64,000 nucleotides of DNA from positions 38,626,751 to 38,690,750 of the forward strand of contig NC_012878.2 in assembly GCF_000003195.3 (NCBI RefSeq), read 5' to 3'. Source of the DNA: Sorghum bicolor. Its lineage: Eukaryota > Streptophyta > Magnoliopsida > Poales > Poaceae. Shown here in pieces: positions 1 through 11,129 of this stretch. The position numbers and the translations under genes are program-made. Below the pieces are notes generated by a model. It worked only from the letters and a program-made list of their open reading frames with translations. It ran no database searches and was not told the origin of the DNA. Within the stretch, counting starts at the first letter, position 1. Every line of letters starts with the position of its first letter.

Positions 1-78
1 CCGATAGGACTGTTATCGACATCTAAACTTTCATGCATCAATCCAAATATTTTTCATTTAAAGCTCTAGGGAATTCAA
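1..78 (-). mobile_element. B1 fragment: pol 3' flank left of the element A insertion
   Basis: These 78 bases resemble B2 at about 54307-54407, just beyond the 3' end of the integrase reading frame, including the shared run ending in CTAGGGAATTCAA. B1 lacks roughly 25 bases in the middle compared with B2. Element A begins at 79, directly after TTCAA, so this is the left flank of the A insertion. The rest of the 3' part of B1 must lie left of the window. Confidence 0.75.
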
Positions 79-3000
79 TGTCACAGAACCAACCAAATTA
101 TAAGAGTTCAAGTGTAGAAACGATCGACTAGCAATCAAGTTTCCAAACTTGAGCCCATATAATTCTGGTAGTCAACTGAAATCACGAAGGACTTCAAACT
201 AACTTGCAACAAACCAAGATCGTAATAGTTCATCATAACACAACAAATGTTACATAGTCATTCATTGCCGTCAAAGCGGCACCACATCGGAGTTACTTAG
301 TTATTACAACACAAGTTTGCAGTAGCGGAAGCAAAATAGTTTACAACACACATTCCAAAGTTTTTGTTATTGCCAGAGTCTCATGCCATCCATCCAAAAG
401 CAACAGGTACGAAGTTGTTAGAGAACCGCGCCCAACGGTTTAGTCTTCATCCCTAGCGGGATGGAGACAGGTCTTGTAGAAGCTGTCATAAAAGACATCA
501 TCTACAACATGTGGGAATAAACCCTGAGTACGAGGATGTACTCAGCTAGACTTACTCGTCTAGTAAAAACATAAAAGACACCAAGGATCATGCAAGGCTA
601 AATATAAAGTGTAGCTGGCTTGACTCCACATTTGCCAAAAGCTCAAGTGATTACTAAGTGATTACTATACCCTTTGTAAAGTCATCATATTAATCTTAAT
701 TAGCCTAGCACTAGGTTAGCACCTATACTAAAGCACTTCACTTTGATTAATACAAACAATAATAACCATATCAAGTTCTTCATATGCTCTTCCTTGCTAT
801 CATCATTATCACGAACCATTGTTCTTTAGTGAATGCTACGTTTGCCACTGCTCTGTCAAGTTCTCACTATCTGGGAGAGACGGCGATTCAAATCGATTCC
901 TAACCAGCTGGAGGGTTATTCCTAGCACTCACCCAAGCATCCCCCGTCGGAGAGCCAGCGGGTCACCCTTGGTACGACTCAGGATTCGCGGCTCCGATCA
1001 GCGCCGCACTCACAGGGCTACCACTCTGCTAGGGAGGTCAGTACTTTTAACTCACCTGCCTTTGGTCTTACACCAATGGTCCCCCGCACACCGCACTTCC
1101 TCTGGTAGTATGCACTTTATACTTGCTGGTCTTCCGGCCTGAGTCGTACTACTAGGCTTCGCTGTCGGAATGAGTTATCTGGCCAACTAAGTGTCAGGCA
1201 TGCGTTCAACATGACAAGAGGACGTACAACGATCGGTCCTTAGCTGCCACAGACGGAGTTACTACAATCTTGCAAAACTCTGCCCGGCTTAAATCATTTT
1301 AATCAGGTTCTTCCCACGATAGCACATATAGACAATCGTGATCCGACACAACCCTATCTCGTGCAGGTGACAGGATATCACCCGACTTCTACCGATTTAA
1401 GCATGGCTAAGCTGCTACTCGATCCAAACTCTGTGACCAGGCAATGGTAAGATATCTGGACAAGGAATAAGGATAATGCAGCAAGGGTTTCATCACAACT
1501 CCTATACGTAATGCATCAATAGATATAACATATTCAAGTAAACTTTCGAAATTAAAGTGGGAGACTTAAGATGCTCCGGGGCTTGCCTTTCACGAATGAT
1601 GCAGGCTCGTGATTAGGGCACTGGACCTCCTCTGTGGGCTCCTCGTGTCCGGCTTGCTGGACCTCCGCCTCCGGGTTGATCTCTTGGCCCTTGGGGTTCA
1701 CCTGGAGCTCGAACGCAGTTGTCGCTTCTGGTGCACCTATTGCATGCATAATGAATAAGAAATGTGTGCATGCTAGATGAGGATGAATGCTTAGTAACAT
1801 AATTAGAACTTCACTGGACACTCATTTACGGAGTAACTTTCATAACAAGTTCACACAAGATGATTAACTACTTAGCAATATTACCAAGTTAAACTATAAA
1901 CAGCAATGACCAACATAACAGTGCAGCTCAAGGAATAAATCATAACTAGAGCTATATAGATCCAACAAACATGAGTGAGGACATTCTGGAAAGCTTATGA
2001 AATTGTCTACATTTCATCTTCAAACAACACAGCAAGATTCATAAGTTAAACAAGTCAATTAAACAAAGTTCTAGGTTCTGTCCCAGAAAGACAGAGAACA
2101 CCTATTACTGGAACCTAACTTGGAGAAGCCATAACTTTTGAACTACTGGACCAAATGCTCCCAAATTTAATCTACAGCTAGTTCATAAAATTTACAACAA
2201 CTTTTATTTAAACAAGTCTCTCAGAAAACCTAGTTATTATCACACAAAGGTCAAATTACTCCCTTGCTGTCCAGGACAGCTATAAACCTTTAATTAATTA
2301 TTTGATGACAAAATCAAAACATATTCAGTGCCAACCAAAGGGCTTACCAGCACAAGCATAACTTAAGATTCACAGAACATCACATGTTGACCCCTAATCA
2401 TTTAATAACATGGCATTTATTAATTTAATTCCGTAAAAGGACATAATTACAAGATACCAACAACAGTGCTTAGAAAAATCTACAAAAATTACAGCAGCAC
2501 AAGCATAGCATCTTGATATTACCATAAAATTTTCAGTGGAATTGCACATGCCAAACTTAAGATAAGTATTTAACATGTATCAAGGTGCTTATTTCCATAA
2601 ATTAAGAAACATGGCTTAGATAGTGTCAAACAACAGATTTCAGATTATTTGCATGTTACCATTATCATAAACAAGCTTGACACTAGAGTAGAGCACCAGC
2701 ATATGCACCAAACATTTATTATGATTTGAATATGAAAACAAGCCATATCACAAACATAAATTACATATCACAGATACAATACTCAGAGCATAGCATAAAC
2801 ATTTCATAGCAAAAGGAGCAGTAAATCAAAAGATATGAATTTATACTTAAATAACAAGATTAAATCATAACAATTATTTTTCCCAGAAAACATGGTGCAT
2901 GTTGTATTTTTATTAAAAACTAGCCATCTCAAGGATCACTACAAAATTTATTTCACAATTTTTGGCTCACATGAACTAGAGATATGATATTTGCAAAAAC

Positions 3001-4468
3001 AGCACAAACCCTAAATCCAACAAAGGAGAAAGAGAGACTGACAGGGGGACCCCGCAAGTCAACGGACCCCACACGTCAGTGACCCGAGAGCAGAGGCGCG
3101 ACTTGACCGCCGGAGATCTCGTCGACGGCGAGGTCTCGGCGATGGCCAAGAGCACCGTCGGGCTCCCCACTCCATTCTGCACCGATCGGTACCAGAAACC
3201 CTAACTCTACCGAACCATAGGTACCTCGCCCTCGCGAATGGCGGCATGGCGGTGTTGTGCGGCCGACTACCGGCGTCTCTGGTCGGAGACCAGGCGAAAG
3301 AGGACTCGGACGAGCATAAGCACGACTCAGCGGAGCTTTTGGGACAAGAACGAGGAGAAATGGTGGACTACAGAGCCCTGGCCACGACACCGGTGACCAC
3401 GGCGGAGTTCCGGTGAGGTAAGATCGCAACGGAGAAGTCAATGCGGGCTTACCGAGGCTCGGCAGCCGCAGCCAAGTCGACGACGGTGTTGCGGGGAAGC
3501 TAGCGGAACGCTGGATGGAGTCGCTTGGCCGGAGACGCTGAGACGCGAGCGCGCGAGCTCGCCGAAGCAGCGGCGGTGACGTGGAGAAGGCGACGGACGC
3601 GAGAGAGTGCGAACCAGAGTGGAAATGGCGCTGTCCACGCGACTAGGGGCGCCGTGGCGAGCTGTAGGACACGCTGAGCATTAACGAGCAGGACCAACGG
3701 CAACGTACGGACACCACGAGTCCAGACACGCGGCGTCACCGGCGAGCTCCCCTCTGCTGACGGCGTCTCCATTCTGTTTCAAAAGTTGACTGAAACTTGA
3801 TTTTGCACTGCGATTATCTCCTAAACCATTCGATGATTTTGCTGGCTAATTGCTCCATGATGTAGAGCTACATGAGGACTCCAACATTGCTTACAAGATC
3901 AAGGTTTGATTCGGCCTAGAATTCAAATTGGAAACCAAACAAAACACCATCGAGCAAACTGTTGCAATCCCACACTTAGAAAATTTTCTAAGTGTTGGAA
4001 ACAGCCCTAAATCTGCCTTGTGGGCCATTTTTGAGCATGATGTGTTTATTTTCATGAGATGGACATAAAACAACTTTTGTTCCTTATAAAATTTGCTACA
4101 ATGTTGCTGTAGAACGTTTTGACATGCAAAGACTTTATGAAACACTTTTTAAGAGCTTAAGCAAAAGAGGTTTCTAGGGCTTATACATGGAAGTATGACT
4201 TAAGCACTTAATTTGGAAAAGTGATCAACATGAACATTGTTCCTAAGGTTGAGTTAAGCATAGAGAAACTATTTACTAAGGCATAGCACACAAGCATGAG
4301 CATGGCACAAGCAAACACAATCATAGGAAGCATATTTAATCAAGTTAAGTCACACTTTAGCATAATATGACATGACTCAAGGTAGATGATGATCATGATA
4401 TGCTTGAGTAGATAATGATGCTCATGTTATGCATGTAATTGAAGCAACCATAACACCGGGGTGTTACA
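79..4468 (-). repeat. Element A left LTR (3' LTR), about 4.4 kb
   Basis: The plus strand starts TGTCACAGAACC and ends GGTGTTACA, so the minus strand starts TGTAACACC and ends in CA. The first 2.33 kb is repeated at 11130-13450. The remaining 2.06 kb (2413-4468) has no partner in the window because of the deletion. A GC-rich block at about 3050-3780 stands out in otherwise AT-rich sequence and may be the transcript 5' region. Open frames in that block look like chance consequences of GC content. A donor-like CTCG|GTAAGC lies on the minus strand near 3455. Confidence 0.9.
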
Positions 4469-4482
4469 GCCCTCCGCCCTTA
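4469..4482 (-). other. Element A polypurine tract
   Basis: On the minus strand the sequence AAGGGCGGAGGGC sits directly before the TGTAACACC start of the 3' LTR. That is the position and composition of the plus-strand primer of a retrotransposon. Confidence 0.8.
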
Positions 4483-4510
4483 CAAAAATCTCATCCCGAG
4501 ATTTGGAAGC

Positions 4511-5137
4511 TTACTGATTTTCGAAGAATGTTTTATAAACTTCTTTTAAATAGTCCTCCATTTCCCAAGTGGCATCTTCCTCTCCATGGTTACTCCACAA
4601 CATTTTGTAGAACTTAACCACATGATTTCATGTTACCCGTTCCTTGTGGTCAACAACCACTACAGGTTTCTCCTGATACACCAAGTCAAATTTCAACTTG
4701 ATATCCCGAACTTCCACTCGTTCTTTCGGAACACGAAGGCAATTTTTCAATTGTGATACATGAAAGACAGGAAAAATAGCTCGAAGCTCAACTGGTAGTT
4801 GAACTTTGTATGCTACGTTCCCTTTCTTCTCGAGAATCTGATAAGGTCCCACATAACGAGGTGCAAGCTTTCGCTTGACTCCGAACCTTTGTACACCTTT
4901 CATCGGAGACACCTTGATATACACATGGTCACCGACTGCAAACTCAATCGGCTTCCTTCTCTTATCAGGATAACTTTTCTGACGAGCTTGAGCAGCTTCC
5001 AAATGTTGCTGGATGGTACAGACTTGCTGCTCTGCTTCTTTCATGAAATCGATGCCATAATACCTTCGCTCCCCGGGTTCCACCCAATTCAACGGGGTTC
5101 GACACTTTCGACCATTCAGGGCTTCAAATGGAGCCAT
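4511..5137 (-). pseudogene. Element A integrase C-terminus and chromodomain-like tail
   Basis: This end of pol includes the [16 protein letters not shown] block, the basic [10 protein letters not shown] core and the FHVSQLKNCLR motif found at the C-terminus of chromovirus integrases. A chromodomain-like segment with LW, ATWE and DYL motifs follows. An in-frame TGA at 4628-4630 separates the tail from the rest; the corresponding codon in element E is arginine. The frame then runs to a TAA at 4511-4513. In intact chromoviruses this tail binds chromatin marks and guides integration. Here it is broken. Confidence 0.8.
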
Positions 5138-6217
5138 CTTGATGCTCTCTTAGTAACTATTGTTATAAGAGAGCTCAGCTAATGGCAACCACTTTACCCA
5201 AGAACCCTTTGAAGAGAGAGCACATGCCCTCAACATGTCTTCTAGGATTTGGTTAACACATTCAGTTTGGCCGGCAGTTTGAGGATGATAAGCAGAACTA
5301 CGAACCAAGTGAGTACCAATCTGCTCATGAAGACACTCCCAAAAACGGGCAGTGAACTGTGGTCCACGATCTGATATGATAGTTCGAGGCACACCATACT
5401 GACGGACAATGTGCTCGAAGTACAATTTTGCATACTGATGTGGACGATAGTCAGTTCGAACTGGAATACAACAAGCAACCTTGGTCAAACGGTATACAAT
5501 CACCCAGATAGAGTCGTAACCCTTAACAGAAGTTGCAAGTCCAGAGATGAAATCCATGCTGACTTCTTCCCATTTCCAACCAGGAATGGACAAGGGTTGA
5601 AGTAAACCTGCTCTCATGTGAATGGCCTTCACACGACAACAGTTATCACAACGAGTGACAAAAGTAGCAATCTCCTTTTTCATTTTTGTCCACCAAAACA
5701 GAGGTTTCAGATCCTAATACATCTTGCTACTACCAGGATGGATAGACAACTTGGATGAATGAGCTTCAGATAAGATCTGATTTCGCAGCTCACGGTCTTT
5801 TGGGACCACAAGTCGATCTTTGAACCATAGGATTCCGTTCTCATCGACTCGGAAATGCTTGGTTTCTTCTTCTTTCATTTTCCTCTTTATATGGTAGATG
5901 CCGATATCTGTTTGCTGCAATTCGATGACTCGATTGCAAAGAGAACTCTTCAGAGAAATCTGGTTGAGAACAAGTGGGTGCATAATGTGTGACAACAATG
6001 GATCTTCCATTTGAACTGAATGACAGTGCGCTTTCTGTCTCAAGGCATCTGCAACCACGTTTGCCTTGCCCGGATGGTAGTGCACTTGAAGATTATAATC
6101 TTTAATCAACTCAAGCCACCTTCGCTACCACATGTTCAACTCAGCTTGAGTGAAGATGTACTTGAGGCTCTTATGATCGGTGTAGATATTGCACAGATTA
6201 CCCAACAAATAGTGCCT
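5138..6217 (-). pseudogene. Element A RNase H end and integrase core
   Basis: The segment carries the end of RNase H, the histidine-cysteine zinc region ending CDNCCRVK, and the DDE catalytic core: Asp in VSMDF, Asp in SDRGPQF and Glu in GQTECVNQ. It aligns along its length with the intact integrase of element E. In-frame stops near 6125, at 5714 and near 5147 interrupt it. Two of these replace glutamine codons present in E, as expected from C-to-T change. The integrase would join element DNA to the chromosome, but this copy cannot make it. Confidence 0.85.
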
Positions 6218-7202
6218 CTAGATTTTTAAAGCATGGACGACCGCAGCCAATTCTAAGTCATGAGTAGGGTAATTAACCTCATGCTTTCGAAGTTGCTGCG
6301 AGGCATAAGCGATAACGCGACCTTCTTGCATCAACACATAGCCTAGACCGATACCGGACGCGTCACAAAAGACATCGAAAGGCTTCTCGATATCGGGTTG
6401 AGCTAGGACAGGAGCTGATGTCAGCATTGTCCTCCATTTGTGGAATGCCTCTTCACACTCAAGCGTCCACACAAACTTCTCATCCTTCTGAAGTAGGCGA
6501 GTCATAGGCTTGGATATTTTTGAGAATTCCGGAATGAATCGACGATAATACCTAGCCAGACCTAGAAAACTCCGAACCTCGTGCACCGAAGTTGGAACTT
6601 TCCAATCCAGCACTTCTTGAACTTTAGCCGGATCCACCGAGATACCTTCTTCAGATAAAACATGGCCCAAGAAAGGAACTTTCTTTAGCCAAATCTCGCA
6701 TTTGCTGAACTTTGCATAAAGCTGATGCTCACACAAACGTGACAACACCACACGCAGATGCTCCGCGTGCTCTTCTTCATTGCGAGAGTATACCAAGATA
6801 TCATCAATGAAGACCACCACAAACTTGTCCAATTTGGGCATGCACACTGAATTCATGAGATACATGAAGTGAGCAGGTGCATTTGTAAGACCGAAGGACA
6901 TAACGAGATACTCATACAACCCATACCTCGTCGAGAAAGCTGTCTTAGGTACATCTTCAGGACGGATGTTGATCTGATGGTACCCAGATCGCAAATCAAT
7001 CTTGGAGAATACCTTGGCTTTAGACAACTGGTCAAACATCAATGCGAGGAAGAGGGTACTTATTCTTGATGGTCACCGCATTCAGAGGACGATAGTCCAC
7101 ACACATGCGCAAGGATTGATCCTTCTTCTTCACAAAGATAGCCGGACAACCCCAAGGAGAAAAACTAGGACGAATAAGACCCTTCTTTAACAACTCATTT
7201 AG
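6218..7202 (-). pseudogene. Element A reverse transcriptase and RNase H
   Basis: The main frame (7042-6218) has the RT blocks [29 protein letters not shown] and the catalytic VFIDDILVY. RNase H follows with [10 protein letters not shown] and the [16 protein letters not shown] block. Upstream, 7202-7043 encodes the RT N-terminus ([15 protein letters not shown]). A deletion of about 5 bases near 7040, compared with E, shifts the frame between the two parts. A TAG at 7203 and another at 6218 (a tryptophan codon in E) close the frame on either side. Confidence 0.85.
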
Positions 7203-8051
7203 CTAGGTCTTAAGCTCAGCTAGCTCATTTGGTGGCATTCTATATGGTCTTCTAGAGATAGGAGCAGTACCTGGAAGTAATACAATTTTGAACACCACAT
7301 CCCGATCTAGAGGAAGCCCGGGCAAATCATTAGGGAATACATCCGGCAACTCACACACCACCAGAATATCCTTGATGGCCGTAGATGTAACTGCATTCAT
7401 CGTGCTACGGATATGAATATCTCGAGGAAGTTGCACTAAGAACGCCTCTTTGGTATTCGGGTCTCTCAACATCACTACGCGAGTGGTGGTGTCAATAAGA
7501 ACCCCGTTGCCACTCATCCACTTCATCCCCAGAATTACATCTATACCCACACCGGGTAGAACAACCAGATCAACAAGGAATTGACGGTCTCCTATTTCTA
7601 GAGTTGCCCCCAAAACCACTTGATTGGTAGAAATATCATTTCCAGCCGCACTAATGCAATAACTGCCCTTATCAAGTGTAATTGCCTTGAGATTATACTT
7701 AGACACAAAGTCTGAACTCATAAAAGAATGTGATGCTCCTAAATCAAAAAGCACAAGGGCATCACATTGGTTAACCAGAAACTTACCAGCCGTAACTACC
7801 TCACCAGCAGGGATTGCTTCCACAGTTGTATAGTGAACACGCCCTTGACGGACGTTCCCTTGGTTGCCCTTCTTTGGCGGGTAAGGACAATTGCTTTGCC
7901 AGTGCCCTGTCTGATTGCAATTCCAGCACTGACCGTTGGCAGGTGGAGTCTTGGCATAGCTGGGACCCATGTTGCCCCTAGGAAGAGCAATAGAGTAGCC
8001 CTTGGGGAATCCCGTCTTCGCCTGATTCTTCTTCGTTGGAGGGCGATATCG
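7203..8051 (-). pseudogene. Element A nucleocapsid zinc knuckle and aspartic protease
   Basis: The reading continues in the gag frame after a TAG at 8052. It encodes a CCHC knuckle (CWNCNQTGHWQSNC) that binds genomic RNA, then a retropepsin with the flap/hydrophobic block DVILGMKWM. The catalytic triplet reads Asp-Leu-Gly (FDLGASHSF) where E has Asp-Ser-Gly. A TCA-to-TTA change would explain this and should impair the enzyme. The frame ends at a TAG at 7203. Confidence 0.8.
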
Positions 8052-8870
8052 CTAGTTAGGAGTTGGAGCACGATACTGGGGTCTAGCTGCCACTAGAGCC
8101 TTGGACTGAGATGCCCCTGCCCCAGCCTCAAAAGCCCTCTTGCGAGTCTTGGTCGCAGTGTACACAGTGTTATAGTTCGCTTGGGTAAGAGCATCAATGA
8201 CAAACTCATTGAAAGTTACACACTTAGTGCGGCCCATAGTCTTCAGCAACTTGGGGCCAAGACCCCGCTGGAAGCTAGCAATCTTCTTCGACTCCGTACT
8301 CACAAACTCAGGAGCATACCTTGATAGGTGATTGAAAGCATGCAAGTACTCCTTCAGGGTTTTGTTGCCCTGAGTCAACTGTATAAACTCAGTATGCTTC
8401 ATTTCCATGACACCAGGAGGTATGAAATGCCCCTTGAAAGCTTCACGGAAGAGATTCCAGTCAAGCACAGTGTCGGCCGGAAGAGCCTCCTGATACTGAT
8501 TCCACCAGATACCTATTGGCCCCTGCAGTTGATGAGCTGCATACTTAGCCTTCAAACCATCGGTCAGCCGAAGTAAGTGGAACTTTTGTTCCACCGTGTT
8601 CAGCCACTCCTCAGCCTGAAGGGGTTCTTCAACCTCTCTGAATGATGGGGTCTTGGTATCTATGAAAACCTTGAAGGTGATGTACTGGTTAGGTGCTGGC
8701 CCATTTGGTGCATTCCAACCACCCTGGTTTGCCATCTGATTAATGGTTTCAGTGAGCAGCCTCTGATTTTCCACCATCATTTGCATCAGCTCAGCTGGAT
8801 TTGGTGGTGGAGGAGGAGGGGGTGGGTTCATGTTCGTACGCTGTTCCGCACCTCGAGTGCCACGAGACAT
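8052..8870 (-). pseudogene. gag: Element A gag (capsid)
   Basis: The capsid-like protein has a poly-proline N-terminal stretch and the retrotransposon gag core (GIWWNQYQEAL, ..FREAFKGHFIPPG, LKEYLHAFNHLSRYAPE). I take the ATG at 8870-8868 (MSRGTRG) rather than an earlier non-ATG extension, because the bases before it read GTGTCTTTACAG, a 3' splice acceptor. The frame stops at TAG 8052, after which protease continues in the same frame. The stop is therefore probably a nonsense mutation rather than a natural boundary. Confidence 0.8.
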
Positions 8871-9237
8871 CTGTAAAGACACAGTCAGTGAGCATTGATG
8901 ATGACAAGACTTGCCGTAGAAGAACTTATATTCATGCCTGAAAGTATTCGAGAGAATAACTTTACAGAAAAAGGCACAATAATTCTATTCCACAAAACAA
9001 CATCACCAATCCAACACATGACACAGATATCTGCAATATGCACAACAACGAAAAACATCGTCACAACTGGTCAAACATGAGAAGGTTAAACAACATTGGG
9101 TCCATAAAGTTATTACACCATCACAGTACAGGCCATAAGTCAAAGATCACGGTTCCGGATTACAACATGATTACAAAAGCACAACTGCTAACAGTCATAC
9201 TACAAAAGATCCTCATAGGATAACTACCAACTACTCA
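8871..9237 (-). other. Element A spacer between extra ORF and gag
   Basis: About 370 bases without coding potential. The gag-proximal end is pyrimidine-rich on the minus strand and finishes in the acceptor CTTTACAG next to the gag ATG. I see nothing else in it. Confidence 0.5.
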
Positions 9238-10323
9238 CTACACTCTAGGCTCATCGTCCGAGTCAACGTCGAAGATCACCTCTCCATCCTCGCCACTAAC
9301 CTGCTCAAGCTCCTCTTCCTCCACGTCCTTGTGCAAAGGTGGTGCAGCCGCTGCTGGTCCATCTACCTCCATACAATCATCATCGGCCACAATCACCTGA
9401 GGTCCCACCTCTGGGTACACTGGTGCAGGGCGAGGAATGGGGTGTAGTAAGTTGTTGAGACAGTGAATCTCCACAAGACCAGCCTCAATCTGATCCTGTA
9501 GGTAGTTCTCCCACTCAAGCGACTGGATCTGGTGCATCTCCCAAGCCCGACGCCTGTTCTCTGACACGCGGAGCGCAGTATCCCTCTCACGAGTGATCTG
9601 CACCAAGCGCTCCTGCACTGTCTCCCTCTCCCTAGCCAACTGACTCATCTGATCCTACTTATGATCTCTCTCCCTAATGGCCTTCACCCACTGCAGCCTA
9701 CGGTACTCCACAATGTCTTCCCAGTCATTGCGGTCCTTCTGAGCTTGCTCTAGGAGTCTAGCTTGCTTGCGAAACTTGCGAGCACGTTTTTCAGCCTTCT
9801 GTTGCATCTCCTGAGCCTAGCGAACAGCCACCATCACCTGAGCATAGGTGTCCTCTCGCTGACTGAATAGCTTGAGCACAGCCATCATAGCACTCATAGC
9901 AGGACTCGAACTCTTAGCTCGCTCTCCTCGACCTCGGACCAACGCACAACCATCAGCCTGCTTCCACTCCGCTGCGGCTGGGTCAGCACGGGGAATGGAG
10001 GCCGCTGGCCCTCCTGTCAGCTCATCGCCAAACCTCTGACAGATGTTGAGCAGCATAGCATGGGCTGCAACCTGAGCTGCTTCCCATGGTGTCTGCCCAT
10101 CTGAGTTGCAGGTCCACTCTGTCCATGCAGGCCTGCCCCCATGTGGTGGGACAACACCCTGCACAGCGAACCACTGCAAACCTCCCGTCATATCCACCTC
10201 CCACCAGGAATACTGAGGTGGCTCAGTATACCCTATAGACTGTAGTACCCTCCAGAGCAAAGTAGGAGTGCCAAACTCGCTCAAAAAGGTGTCACTGGGG
10301 CGAGGTGAATCGGGCACATCCAT
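9238..10323 (-). pseudogene. Element A extra ORF upstream of gag (dsRBD-like plus coiled coil)
   Basis: One frame of 362 codons runs from ATG 10323 to the stop at 9238, broken only by TAG codons at 9817-9819 and 9655-9657. The N-terminal third has a helix, strands and an alanine-rich helix (PWEAAQVAAHAMLLNI) in the order of a double-stranded-RNA-binding fold; this is pattern-based inference. The middle is a strongly charged coiled coil (RERETVQERLVQITRERD). The C-terminus is very acidic. It is not gag or pol, and element E has a counterpart at the same place. The ATG is directly preceded by CCTTTCCACAG, a good splice acceptor. I do not know its function. Confidence 0.65.
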
Positions 10324-11115
10324 CTGTGGAAAGGAATAACCGTGGGTAAAAGAGGATTAGTTTAAGCCACATTTATTAATTAAAAGGGACGACATTGTAA
10401 GGGAAGGAGTGGATAGAATGTATGTATGAATGCGACATGATGCATGCGCGAACCGTACGTCCTCACAAACATAGAAAATAATATTCTAACGGATATACGG
10501 TGGCATACATTCGTCTCTCGATACGATAACTAGCGATTTACACGTGCGCTGTTAGAGTACCTGGAGAAAACTTCATTGCAGCCCAACAATTCCCAATATA
10601 TCACTCAAGAAAGCAGTAAACTAAGTGCACATTGCTTGTACATGCCCAACATGCATAAACAATGACACCACAGCTATCCGAGAAAATAAATGCTCCCCAA
10701 TTAAGTTTCTTTCATGGTTCCATGGTTTGACATGTAACCACTCCAGAAAACCACCGTGAACACTCCCCTAGAATGCCGTTTGGACGATCATGCTCTCGCA
10801 GCTCACACTTACCAGGGCTTAGGTGCGACGTTGCAAAATTTAAATCTAGCGACATATGCGGCTAATTCACATATGGCTACCTCTACCATTAGACCACAGG
10901 GTAGCATAGTGCGGTCATCACACATCCATACCTGAGTACTGCTGGAGTTGCATAAATAAATTCCCCCAAGTTAGTACTTAAATAGCCACCTAGAGTCCTT
11001 ATATGGGCAAGGAGGATTCGACCACTGGCATAACTTAGGTATTGATTTTTATAGTTTTAATTAAAAACTCTTTTGTTTTTAAAAGCACAAACGCTGCATT
11101 TATAATGCTGAACTT
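10324..11115 (-). other. Element A 5' leader
   Basis: About 790 bases between the primer-binding site and the extra ORF. No coding frame is visible. If the acceptor at 10324-10325 is used, most of this leader would be removed as an intron. Confidence 0.5.
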
Positions 11116-11127
11116 GCTCCGATGCCA
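11116..11127 (-). other. Element A primer-binding site
   Basis: On the minus strand TGGCATCGGAGC lies just inside the LTR end. It differs at two positions from TGGTATCAGAGC, the initiator-tRNA-Met type site seen intact in element E. Confidence 0.75.
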
Positions 11128-11129
11128 TC

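Noticed and set aside
3059..3772. Several overlapping minus-strand ORFs in the LTR of A
   Set aside because: They lie in a GC-rich block, overlap in different frames, show no domain and have no partner to compare because the other LTR is truncated. GC content alone explains the lack of stops.
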